Shown here in pieces: positions 1 to 11,227 of a stretch of 64,000 nucleotides of DNA (position 1 is its first letter; each line of letters opens with the position of its first letter). Where the stretch lies: the NCBI GenBank assembly GCA_026874595.1, contig CM049306.1:44580019-44644018 (forward strand), given 5' to 3'. Both the position numbers and the translations under genes were made by a program. This DNA is from Sipunculus nudus (lineage: Eukaryota; Annelida; Sipuncula; Golfingiida; Sipunculidae). The notes under the pieces were generated by a model that worked only from the letters and a program-made list of their open reading frames with translations, was not told where the DNA came from and did not search any database.

Positions 1-257
1 AAAGGTTCCATTTAGATACCGTACATGACCCTGATAGACTATGTCACTATCCATCAGAGGATCAAATATCTGCGTGATCATATAGGACATCTGACAGTAT
101 CAATACCTTATTTGACTTTGTATCTAAGTGTATCAATACCTGGTTAATTGTAACAGCCCAATGATAATTTGAGTTGCTTTTTGTGTATGTAAACCTGAGC
201 AGAACATCATAATACCCAGGGTTTTTGTATTAAGACACCATTTCGCTGTGCTTTTAG

Positions 258-3200
258 GCTTTAGATGGTCCTCACCACCTACAGATAGCTGATCACGGTG
301 GCCTCCTGGTGGCTGTGCCTGCCGATACACCATATCCAAAAGTCGTCAAGTTCTCTACTGATGAGGGGCGATGTTGGCATGAGTATCAGTTCACTGACAA
401 GGATGTGGTGTTCACCGGCCTACTTACTGAACCGGGTAACAAGGCGGCCACTGTCGGTATCTGGGGTTACGGGAAAGACGATCGGGTCTGGGTCACACAT
501 GTCATTGACTTTTCCACGGTCATCAACAAACAATGTAAGATATTTTCTGTTTTACAGAGTGAGAATCGCACAGGTTGATTATGGTAGTTTATCCATCTTA
601 CTGATTTCATAATGTTCTTAGTTAGGACAGTATACCACAGAATTATATAAGATATAAATTTCTGTGCCAGAACAAGAAATTATTAAGCAAAGAAACAATG
701 ATACATATTGATTTCAGGCATAAGGCAAACTTTAGTACATAAGCACCAAACAAGAACTCGGTACAGACTTTAGTTATCCCCCCCATGAATTGGTGACATC
801 ACATCACTCACAGTCTGTATCCCCCCCCCCCCCCCCCCACATTGATCAGTTTATCTAAGCAAAAACATTTTACAATTTATTTATGTCAATTAGTTTTGGA
901 GCCCTCTAAATTTTTTTGCCTCTGGCTTTAACCATATTGGTAATTTGTTATGTATTTTAGATATGGACACTTACAATTCCTTCCTGTAGCTAAATCTTCT
1001 AAGTTCAAACAAATTGCATATATGTTTACATATCTGAAGATCTCATAAACCTCAATAAATGTTGGAATTATATATAACAAAACTGAGCAAGATATTACAT
1101 GTAATATTAATATGAGGTGCATCGGCATGTGTCTGAAACCTTAAATAAAGGTTTAAATAAAAACCCAAAACAGACTTAAGAGCTCAACACTTATTACCAC
1201 AGGATTAAATAGTGAACAAATCAGATTTGATAATTATCCTTTTGACATAATGAGGAGAAATTAGTTGATGTGCAGTTTTGATGAAAATGCACTGATGCTG
1301 TTTATGTTTCAAAAGGCAAAATCATGCCAAGAATGTGATTATCAGTATGTTTCACCCATAAAAGCATATCATAAAGGTATATACATAATTCTTCGTCATC
1401 ACACCAGGTGGCAGCCTTGATTATGAGGACTGGGTTGCTCATAGCGACATGAATCATGAGAAGGACAGCCGTTACCATGCCTGCTTACTCGGTGTTAAAG
1501 AGACGTTCAAACGTTTGAAGAAAGACTCATGGTAAGAATATAAAACATAGCTCAAAAACTGCGCCCCTCCATCAGAATTTACTTTAGTTTAATTTTGATA
1601 GGTGTATGTCCATAAGCTGTAGGTCATAATGTGATCGTTTATCATTAAGAGGCTTTAATAATGTCATGATGGTACATATCATGATACGTGCGCACAGTAC
1701 AATACATAATACCCTCCATATGTAGTGTATTTAACCTGGCACCAAGCAAGGGTTATTGTTTTCAGTCATTGCTGCTTGAGTGTGTGTTCATCCACAAGAT
1801 ATCTGGTTTGTACTGCGAAAATCTCTGAGTAAAATTGGGTGTAAATCCCAGCATAAATAACCCCCTTTATAAGGTCTGATAGCATAGTATTTAGGAAGTG
1901 GCTAAACTGCTAGCACTCTGCTGGCACTTAAGTACACAGGCTAAACTGCTGGCAGGGAAAATTTACCGAATTTCTTGCTTTAGGACCTTGTGGCAGTCAG
2001 TGTCCATTACCAGCTGCGTCAAAAGAATTTGTCAGTGGTGTAAACACCACTCTGATACCTGAGGCTTACATTTCACTATTTGCATATTTTCATATAATGA
2101 CATGACTTCTATAATGATAAGATAATTACATATCCATTTTAACCTCAGCTGACTGTAAGTCAACTGAGGTATAGGAATAGTCCGTCATTTGTCCGGTCCA
2201 TTAGCAGGGCTCAAATCGATGAGTGATAAAATACCACTAAAGAATACATGATTACTCACAAACCAAAGTGAAAATCCATCCCTATGGTAACAAGTCATTT
2301 CCTGAGTTACAAAAAAGTTGGTTAATGCCCAGTATCTCCGGCGAGCCATGCTTGTATTAATGTGGTCAGAAAGTAAACAAACATGCAAGGGGATTTACCA
2401 ATATGGTGCGTTCCAACAGAATTTCTCACCTTAGGTAACTTAGGTGTTGTTAGAAAGTATATAAAGTATATAGCTGATGATTGATCTGGTTTATGTTAAG
2501 TGATAGGTAGGTCATGATGCATTGTCAAAACTGATGAAAATATTTGCATCCTCACTCAGCCTTTGTATGTTTCTCATCAAAACTTAACAAGGCATTCTGA
2601 CATCTCATATGGTGTTTCTTATGTATGTGATGTGTTGATGAAATTCATACTCTATGCGCGGCTGATTTTTTTTTATTTTCAGGTGTATCAATGGCTACTC
2701 ACATGAAGTTCAAAAGAGTGAAACAGTTTGTCCTTGTTCACAAGATGATTATGAATGGTAAGATCTAACAGTTTAAATCACTGTCAGGTGTTTTCAAGAA
2801 TTTTACTATAAATTGACTTATCATAGGACTACTTACAGACTACATACAAACATAAAATACTAGTGCTGTGCCACTGAATCAGTTATATTGATGATTGGTC
2901 GTTTTCTTTCACAATTGATTAAATCTGTTGCTCCTTTGCAATATTTATCACAAATGAATTTGTATGCCCACCAAAGAAGTCATATTATCATATTAATTAT
3001 TCTTATTCTGACAGAGATAGATGGGCACAAAACAACAAACAGATAATTGGTTATTTTTTATCTTTCCATCATCAAATTTTATTTATAACTGATTCCTACC
3101 AGTAATTCATACTCTGTCAGTCAGTGTTTATATTGTCTTGATCATGCAGAGATGCCATTCCAACAGTGTAACATGCGTTATAGGTCTCTTTCTTGTACCT

Positions 3201-6200
3201 TGTTAATTTTTAGAACAGGATTATGAACATTTTTTGTTACATTGTATATCACGTATGATTTCACCTTTTATAACTTGTAATTGTATCCGCCAAAACCGAG
3301 TTTTGCTGAAACTATGTTTTCAGCTGCACGCCGCCACCGCCGCCGCCACCGCCGCCGCCACCGCCACGTAGGTGTCCGGAGAAATCCTCCATAACCGCTG
3401 GGCGGAATTTTACGAAACCCGGGATTATGTTCGGGTCACATGTTAACTGCTGGGCCCAGATTTTGTTTTGACCTCTGACCTTTCCTCTGCGCTCTGCGTC
3501 CGTTTGTGCATCTGTTTCCACACATAAACCCACATATCTCGGGAGCCATTTGACCTAGTTTTCTTTCCTTTTCAGTGACTATGGGTACTACAGAAAAGAA
3601 GACAGTTACCTCTGCATTAGAGATGAAAAATTTGTTAAAAATGAATTAGATATTTGTTTACATGGTCATGAGGAGAGAATAGTCACCAAAGGGTGAGTAA
3701 TCTTCAATAAATTCTTTCTTTTTAAAGGATAGACCCATGACTTGTTTCTGGCATTGTCTGTTGAGTGATGATGAGAGCAAACTTATAATTAGAGTGAAAT
3801 GACCTTATTATTAAGCCTTCTGAATTTCAGGTTTTCTATGCATTGGTTTGAAATAACCCAGAATTCATAACCTAATTAACCAAAGTATAGACATTAGAGC
3901 TAATATCTTGGGAAACAGACCTTGCATTGTCACAGAATTTGATTAACTACTGGTAATAATGTATTCAAATCAACATGGATGCGCTTTAGATACTTGACTG
4001 GATTTAAAGTTACATAGATGCTCTGTCACATGATGCTTGTGTCAGTGCAGAGGTACCCAGTGGAGCATTTAAATGTGAAGCAGAAACATATGAAGCAGAA
4101 AAATGTGAAGCAGAAAAATGTGAAGCAGATAAATGTGAAGCAGAATAATGTGAAACAGATAAATGTGAAGCAGATAAATGAGAAAGTTATTACTGCTGTA
4201 TTTTGAGTGCAGGTATAGTGTGATGGAGTGATACCTACTTGAGATTTATGTGTGTTGTTGTTGTAGATACAGAAAAATTCCCGGTGACCGATGCTCAGGG
4301 GGCTTCAAGCCGGCAGGTGACGAGGAGGTTGATATACAAAAGCTGTGTAAAGAAGGAGACAAATCTGAGATTAAATCAGAGCTTGGCCAGACTTTGGAAG
4401 TGAGTCCATTCATTCATATAAGTACATTCAAGTGCTAGCTCATAAAATTTCTCTTATTTTATCTCATTAATATCAGTGAATTTTCAGTGACTTAATCTCT
4501 GGCTCTGTGTTATTTTGTGCCACAGGCCGTAAAACAATTTATATATTTGGTGTAGTCTTAGTTTAGTGTGATCTTAATTTTAGCTTTTAATTTTAGATTA
4601 TGTTTTATGCAGTGTCTATTAACTTCTTTGTAAAACCATCTCATCAGATTTGTCTGTATGACCTTCTCACTCAGTAATACGGTTGCTAAATTGACCATCA
4701 TGTAAAGAACTTAGGAACAGTATGGAGTGGCATTAGAAATCCCTTACAAGATCTATTTAGAGGGTCATATCATAACTATTTGCCTAAAAACTGCTTATTC
4801 AGTGAGCAGCAAAATCTAATCAGTATATCATTCAAATTAGAGTGCCAGAAATAGTTCAAGTATAGAAGAATATTTGCATGAAAATAAGTGTCTTAAGTAA
4901 TCAACATACGAAGCAGTTTTATCTGAAAAATAGTCCAGTTCACATTATTAAAGGATTGTGTTTCATTACAGACCAGTCCGGGTCCTGATCGGGCGTCGGT
5001 TCTGGTCGGAGTGTTAGTCATCGTGTCCGTCATCATCGTTTTCCTTCTCATCTTTTTCATTAAAAAATACAACCTGTTGGGCAGGAGGTGAGTATGGATT
5101 TATGAATAAAACTGATCTGGGAAACAGGGGCACCTGATGTATTGTTTTTATATATTGTATTATATTTCCTAGTCATCCTAGAAATCAGGAAAAACTTGGA
5201 AAACTAGTTTCTTTTATGTCAGTCAGTGATGTGTCAAGAAATATGAGTAAAGTACCTCATAATCACTGAGATATCATATAATATGATTGATCCAAAACAA
5301 AAGTAATGAGTCTCATATATTTGTCTTCTATATTCTGTTTCTTAAAGTGCAGGGATTCTTGTAAGGCAAAAAAAATAAGGTTGGGTTCTCAGGCACTTTT
5401 TTCAGAAACAGTGCGCAATTTTAGTTCACCTTTTTAGCTCAGCTGACTGTAAGTCATCTGAGCTATAGGGATCACCTTTTGTCCGTCGTCTGTAAGGCCG
5501 TCCGGCCGTCCGGGCGTCTGTCCGTTAACAGGGCACAAATCATAACCGCTGGACCTGGAATCTTCTTACTTTACATCCAGAGAGGTCCATGAAATATCTC
5601 CTTAGAAACCTGGAATTAGGTCTCTGTTACCCATATCCTTCGAGCTATGGGGCCCCAAAGTACCCCCCAGAATAGTGAAAAATTTCCTACAAAAACTTCA
5701 ATATCTCATTAACTACATTAATGATGGTCATGATTTTTGGCATACATATTAATCATGAGATTTTCCATCAGGTCCTGCAGACTGGTGGCGCCACCTGTAT
5801 TTTTCGATTTTTTACGAATTTTTTTCTCTATTTTTGAGACCTTTAAAAATGTGGACATCTGTTTCTTGAAATTCTGAGAAACCTATGAAAAGTCTCCATG
5901 GAAACCAGAAAATAGGTCTCTGTTACCCATATCCTTCAAGCTAATGGGCCCCAAAGTACCCCCCAGAAAAGTGAAAAATTTCATACGAAAAACTTCAATA
6001 TCTCATTAACTACATCACTGATGGTCATGAATTTTGGCATACATATTGATCATGAGTTGTTTCATCAGTTTCTGCAGACTGGTGGCACCACCTGTATTTT
6101 TCGATTTATTACGTGGAGACTAGTGGAGCCACCTGTATTTTTTTTAAGTTTACGCATTTTCTGTTCTTGAGATACATTAATACAGACACAATCTCAGCCT

Positions 6201-9200
6201 GTTGGTTAATCTGTTTGATGCTTCAGTTCAATGGTTATATACTACCATTCAGATGATAAAATTTCCTTTTGCAAATCTCTTCCCAGTCAGCTGAGCGTCA
6301 TGACCCATGGGTCACTTGTTTTGTATGGTATGATAAAAATGTCATTGGATTGGGGAAAAGCATGATAAAATGAGAAATTGTTTTGCTAAACAGGTAAAAG
6401 CCCTACATAACAAAAAAAATTTTTATCAAAATTGTATTATTTTATCTTCTTAAAAGAATTTTTAAATTCATGAATTAGATCTTGAACAGGAAAATGTAGC
6501 TATAGGTATACAGTGAAACTGTGGTTACCACCTCTATAACATAACCACCCAGCTATGATGACCACTCTTTTTGGTCCTCCACAAGCAAATTTTGTAATGA
6601 CTTTCCATAAATTACATGTTAGGTATCACAGCTACTACTTAACAGGTCCCCGGTAATTGGTCCCAAAGGTGATCAAAACAAGCCATTTAGTAAGGGTATG
6701 ATATTTATGTAATTTATATAAGAATGAAGTTTTAATCAGAAAACATATGCCTTACTAATTGTGGAACTCTTAAATTTCTTAAAACAAAGAAGCTATGAAT
6801 GTTTACCTAATTGCATGAATATCTGCTTAATTATTGGTACATGGAAACACTGCTTTATCATGGTAAAATTACTGAATTGCTTATGCAATAATATGCGTGT
6901 ACAGTATGCCTCTTTATTCAGATATTTACAAGTTTTTCTATCCTTTACAGAACCCCAACATACAAGTACTCAATGTTAGCAGATTCAGTGGACCAAGACT
7001 ATGATAATGACATAGAGAATGCCCTGGCAACATCCACATCAGTATACGATGAAGCTTCAGATGATGTGAGTAGTGCTGCCATGAGATGTGTCAATATTTT
7101 GCAGTAGAGTGTGCATGGTTCATCAAAATTGAATAATTAATAATTAATGCAAAAGGAACATTAAATTATCAATGGCTCTACACAGGAAAAGATACAATTA
7201 TCTATGGTTCTGACAAGTAAAAAGTAAGATACTTAATGGCACTGACAAACGCAAACTAATAAATATAAATGTTTAAAAAATCTTAAATATATAATTTTAC
7301 CATAATTAAGTCATTGTTTCTGGTTGATTCTCTACTAATTATTACAGGATACAAAAAGGAGAGAACAGCAGCCAATCAAAACAAGGAATACTCAAAGTAA
7401 TGGATCAGTGGGGACCTCTAACAGTATAAACAGCACCCACCAACCAGCGGTCAGACAGTATCATGATGATTCTGATGATGTAAGTAATGTTAGGTAATCA
7501 TTATGTAATAAAAAAAATTCCAGGTGTATTACAAGGAACATTATTTGTAAGTCATATTTTAGTGTAATTCATGCTATGTATTCACACTATTTTGTGCTAA
7601 GATGACAAAATATTAGCCACAGATAACTGTTACAATGTTTTCAGTGGGTGGATGATATTATAATCACCAGAGTATTCTTTTGCTCCAATAGCGCTCCTAA
7701 CTCAAAAGAAAAAATTTCCTACCCTCGTGCACCAATTAATACAGGATGACCTTGTGACCCAGTGTGACCTCTGGAAGTATCTTGATGAATATTCATTATC
7801 CTGATAAAGATATTTGGTTATGTGGGGACAAATAGTAGCATAAAAATTTGTAAACCGATATATCCTATTCACATAAAAAAACACTTTGTTTTACTGAATT
7901 GTTGTTTAGAAATCTCATATTTTCACATGGTGTACCTAAATAATTCACTATAACTAAAGACTTTCCTTTATGCAATGCCTACACCATAAGATTATGTCTC
8001 CCGTTCTTGTTTTAGGATGCAGCTGGAATTATTTACAGGGTACATTTAGTCTGAAACACAATTAAGTTGCTTGTTCATGTTCTGTGGTTTTGCCCATTGT
8101 ATATTTCTGTTTATAGGTATTCATGAATCATGCTTTGGAAATATTATATCTACAGGTGCTTGTGTTATAATCAGTTACAAACTTAATGAATGCTTTACAA
8201 ATAACAGAAAATAAAGATGTGGGGTCTAACACTAAAGTTTGACCTCACATATATGCCTTTTTTGAAAACAACATGTTTTAAACCCTCTGCAAAGCAAAAC
8301 CAGAAATATTGTTTTCAGGTGATTCATGTCCCTTTGTGTGTCTGCAAGATTTCCTGAGAACACTTTCCTAGATTTTGATTAAATGTGACTGACTCAGTAT
8401 AGGGTGCATATATCAAAATGATTAAGTTTTGTTGTAAAGTCCTTCGTAGATAACCTCCCCCTGTGACTTTATGGCTTTTGACATCATTGTTTACCTTACC
8501 TCCAGGGGTTGTAAAATGTGATCAACTACAAAAGTGTAGTTTGTTATGTGGCATCACTGTGCCATATTCATACTAACAAGTCTGCGACATGACTATGAAT
8601 TCACAGACCCTGATTCTGCTACCCTCTCTCTGGCATCTATACCATGAATAATGAAAAAAAACTTAGTGTTTTGGCAGGAATCACAACTGTCAGTCAAACA
8701 CACCCCAAAGATTGTAAGCAACAATATAATGTACCAGAAAGGGGACAGGCTGATTTGATTGGGTGGATTCTTGATCCTTTCCTGGCAATGCTAAGCATAA
8801 TATCAAAACATTACACTAGACATACACATAAAATGACTGTATGTGAGCCATTTAATTGGTTCTGTTGCCTTATTCATGAAATAGATGCCAGGAAGGGTCA
8901 CTGAATCAAGGTCTGTGAATGGTCATGTCACAGCAAACTGGTAATTAATTATGCACCACATGCAAATACTGTAGTTGCCTCTTTATTCGCGAGGGTTTTA
9001 ATGTTGCAATATTGGTGAATGTGAAATAAGGGTGAATATGAAACCCTCGGGAATAAGATGCCCCATCAACTAAGATGAGCTCTGAAAACAACCTCATCAG
9101 CAACCTAATTTGTGCCAGGTTTTGAAACTGGCCCATGCATTAGCTGTACACACAGACTGTGATACAAGTCCTAATTTTATAACTGAACCAGAAATTAGTT

Positions 9201-9527
9201 AGGTTGCTGTACTTAGATTTTACAGGTTCTGTTGCAATTGCAAAAATGAAAATCTTGCAAAACATTCAAAATTAAGAAATCGTGAAATTTCACCCTGGCA
9301 AATATGAAGTCAATCATTGTATGTGAAAGGCAGTCTGCAGTCAGTTAGCATACAACTAATGATAGAAGTTGACCTTTGTTTACATGTAAACCAGGGAACG
9401 AACATTATAATGTGCAGGGTTGTGTTTCAAAACTGTTTTAATTTCAATTGTTATTTGTGTTTGTAATTTTTAAGTATCTATTCAGCTTTATTTGATTATT
9501 TTCTTTTTTCAGGACCTGTTGGCGTGA
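258..9527 (+). CDS. SORT1: Sortilin-like VPS10 receptor, 3' part (nine exons)
   Basis: Partial gene; 5' exons lie outside the window. Exons: 258-534, 1408-1531, 2683-2757, 3576-3692, 4267-4399, 4972-5087, 6951-7065, 7348-7479 and 9513-9527, all with GT-AG introns. They sum to 1104 bases, 367 residues plus stop, in one open frame. Residues 1 to about 235 match the end of the VPS10 propeller and the cysteine-rich 10CC modules of sortilin (KFSTDEG, CDYGYYR, GYRKIPGDRC). A 21-residue helix (about 252-272) is followed by the basic KKY. The tail carries a tyrosine signal YSML (287-290) and ends in DDSDDDLLA, which contains DxxLL. In the family, sortilin carries ligands between Golgi, endosome and cell surface, and DxxLL binds GGA adaptors; the conserved tail implies the same here. 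Other VPS10 receptors (SorLA, SorCS) have different tails, so sortilin is the firm call. Confidence 0.93.
821..838. repeat. Poly-C tract (18 bases)
   Basis: An uninterrupted run of C in the first sortilin intron of the window (535-1407). It is one of several runs of 17 or more G or C here. The rest of that intron shows nothing recognised. Confidence 0.95.
2142..2210 (+). repeat. Fragment of the hairpin-ended repeat family
   Basis: ACCTCAGCTGACT and AGTCAACTGAGGT pair across a GTA loop at 2142-2170, followed by a GTCCGTC-like stretch. This is the same terminal hairpin found in the full elements at 5435-6318 and 24324-26206. The body of the element is not recognisable here. It lies in the sortilin intron between the exons ending at 1531 and starting at 2683; nothing else in that intron was recognised. 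Confidence 0.6.
3283..3548 (-). repeat. Truncated copy of the GCC-rich interspersed repeat
   Basis: Read on the minus strand, this matches the last 260 bases or so of the repeat at 33240-34046: the CCCGAGATATGTGGGTTTATG start, a GGAAAGGTCAGAG stretch, a GGC-triplet run (3331-3366) and the end GGCGGnTACAAT. It ends about 28 bases before the sortilin exon at 3576, so most of that exon's upstream intron edge is repeat-derived. Confidence 0.8.
4069..4184 (+). repeat. 15-base tandem repeat (AAATGTGAAGCAGAT type)
   Basis: About eight near-identical copies of a 15-base unit lie in the intron before the sortilin exon at 4267. Because the unit is a multiple of three, it creates an open frame reading NVKQx repeats. 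That frame is not part of the sortilin transcript and I do not call it a gene. Confidence 0.85.
5377..6480 (+). mobile_element. Poly-G MITE family, copy split by another element
   Basis: The left part (5377-5434) reads AAGGTTGGGTTCTCAGGCAC. The right part (6319 to about 6480) continues with TTTTGTATG, GATAAAAATGTCAT, TAAACAGGTAAAAG and TTATCTTCTTAAAAG. Joined in thought, they match the uninterrupted copies at 37725, 39569 and 40431, for example ACCTTTTTTTGTATG at the junction. The hairpin-ended element at 5435-6318 sits exactly in the gap. The right terminal repeat is not clear in this copy. Confidence 0.8.
5435..6318 (+). mobile_element. Hairpin-ended non-autonomous element, short copy (884 bp)
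   Basis: It starts TAGCTCAGCTGACTG, where 13-base arms with one mismatch form a hairpin over GTA. It ends CAGTCAGCTGAGCG followed by TCATGACCCATGGGTCACTTG-like sequence containing the palindrome TGACCCATGGGTCA. GCTCAGCTGACTG is inverted at the two ends. After the left hairpin comes a GTCCGTC-rich stretch. Inside are two copies of a unit of roughly 300 bases carrying GTCTCTGTTACCCATATCC and the GGTGGCGCCACC palindrome (5784-5795). No coding capacity was seen. A longer copy lies inverted at 24324-26206. Confidence 0.8.
8016..8054 (+). other. Possible alternative last exon of the sortilin gene
   Basis: A strong pyrimidine tract and TTTTAG acceptor end at 8015, between the last two sortilin exons. 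The preceding exon ends in phase 0, so splicing here would read DAAGIIYRVHLV and stop at 8052-8054. This would replace the DLLA ending and remove the DxxLL signal while keeping the acidic DDSDD stretch. Only the acceptor and open frame are seen; no polyadenylation signal was looked at closely, and use of the exon is inference. Confidence 0.3.
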
Positions 9528-9679
9528 AGCTTCATCAAGTCGTTACATTCCTGATAAGGCAAACTGTCATGTGTGAGGAGTTACATTTACAAGACATTTG
9601 TGATACTTTTGGATGGAGCAGCTGGTAGTGCTGTCCTCCAGTATTATGAACTGTTTAAGGAGGCCTGCAACTGCTGTAT

Positions 9680-9685
9680 AATAAA
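9680..9685 (+). promoter_or_regulatory. Polyadenylation signal AATAAA, sortilin 3' UTR
   Basis: AATAAA lies 153 bases after the sortilin stop codon. It is the first canonical signal downstream and could end a short 3' UTR. AT-rich sequence makes chance hits common, so later signals may be used instead. Confidence 0.4.
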
Positions 9686-9779
9686 GATATACTTTTATTT
9701 GATCTATTTTATCAATCTTACTGTTATGCATGAATATGCAGAATTTTCCAGTGATCCAAAGATCTGATTACTTCTGTCA

Positions 9780-10150
9780 TAACCAATAACAGCTTACTGT
9801 ATATACATGGATATCAATGTCATAAACCCTATCAGCCAGCTGTATAAACATAGTTATCTATGTTATAAACACTATCAACCAGCTTTATAAACAGTTATCT
9901 GTCATAAACACCATCAGCCAGCTGTTGAAACATAGTCGTCTTTGTCATAAACATTTTAGCTGGCTCTGTAAACATGATTACCAATGTCAGAAATAATATC
10001 TACTAGCTGTACAGATATGGTTGTGTTATAAATATAATCAACTGGCTGTTTAAATATCATTATATTTTAAATACTGTCAGCCAGCTGTACATATGAATTT
10101 GGTCATAAATGTGTTACAAACATGACAACTAGCTGTACAAAGAGTCATAT
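9780..10150 (+). repeat. Degenerate minisatellite downstream of sortilin
   Basis: About eight copies of a diverged unit of roughly 40 to 60 bases, with core CATCAGCCAGCTGTATAAACA followed by a variant of GTTATCTATGTCATAAA. Units differ by substitutions and small gaps, so the array is old. It starts shortly after the AATAAA at 9680 and may lie in the 3' UTR or just beyond. Confidence 0.7.
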
Positions 10151-11185
10151 TTATATTAAGAAAAGAATTTGTTTGGGGCAAAGCTTGACTGTACTTTATC
10201 ATAATCATTATAAATTAAATACGTTTAGTTCATTTGTGTTTAACAGGTTTTGTTATCTGTTATATATCTTTAACTGCTGAAGATAAGCACCTGGCTGGAC
10301 ATATTAACTGTATTTTCACATTTAGGCCCTACCCCTACTTACAGTTGCTAAGAAAGTACACATTACCAGGCTGACATTTAGTGTGACTAGTAAACAAAAA
10401 GTTGACCTCTGTGCACTAGTCATTGTTATAAAGGAATTAAAATTTATTGACATTGATGCCATTTGTAATATATGAAAATTATCTCTCAAAGTTTAAATGT
10501 TGGCAAACTTGTTTCTTAACACAATAATTGTGACACTATGACAAAACCAATGACTTTGACATGTCTAGTCATTTGAAGTTCATATTTATCCACAGACTAC
10601 AGATATCATTATTTATAAAATGAAAAAAATGTTAAGCATGCTGATTTTCACAGTTTTCAATATTTGTAGTAAATATGAAGAAAGATAGAAATAGCAGTTT
10701 GAAAAAAGCTGAAATATTCAGAGTATGGTAGGTCAGTTCATGTGAATATGTATTCATATTCATGTATAGTTTATGCACTTGATTGAGGGGAATTTTAGTA
10801 ACTGACTCCAAAAAACCTTGCATCTTATTTCCTTAGATAAAGATCAACTGAAAGTCTACCTTTAAACAAAGGGTGTCTTCCAAAGCACTGATTACTGTTT
10901 TCACGAATTGTACATAGACGCACTGCAATTCAAGAGAACTTGTTTCAATTCATAATTATTTCTTCATACAAGACCTGCATTCCACCCTCCCTCGGCTATA
11001 GGAAGAATTACATATTTATTTAATGTTCTTGCCATCTATTCAGAATTTAGAATTTTGATGATTTTGTGAAGATTTTTGATTTGTAATGGATAATACTTTA
11101 TTATATATATATATATATATATATATTATTTAAATATATAAATATTGTTATATATATATAGATTAAAGTGTATGTATATATTTAG

Positions 11186-11227
<42 letters not shown>

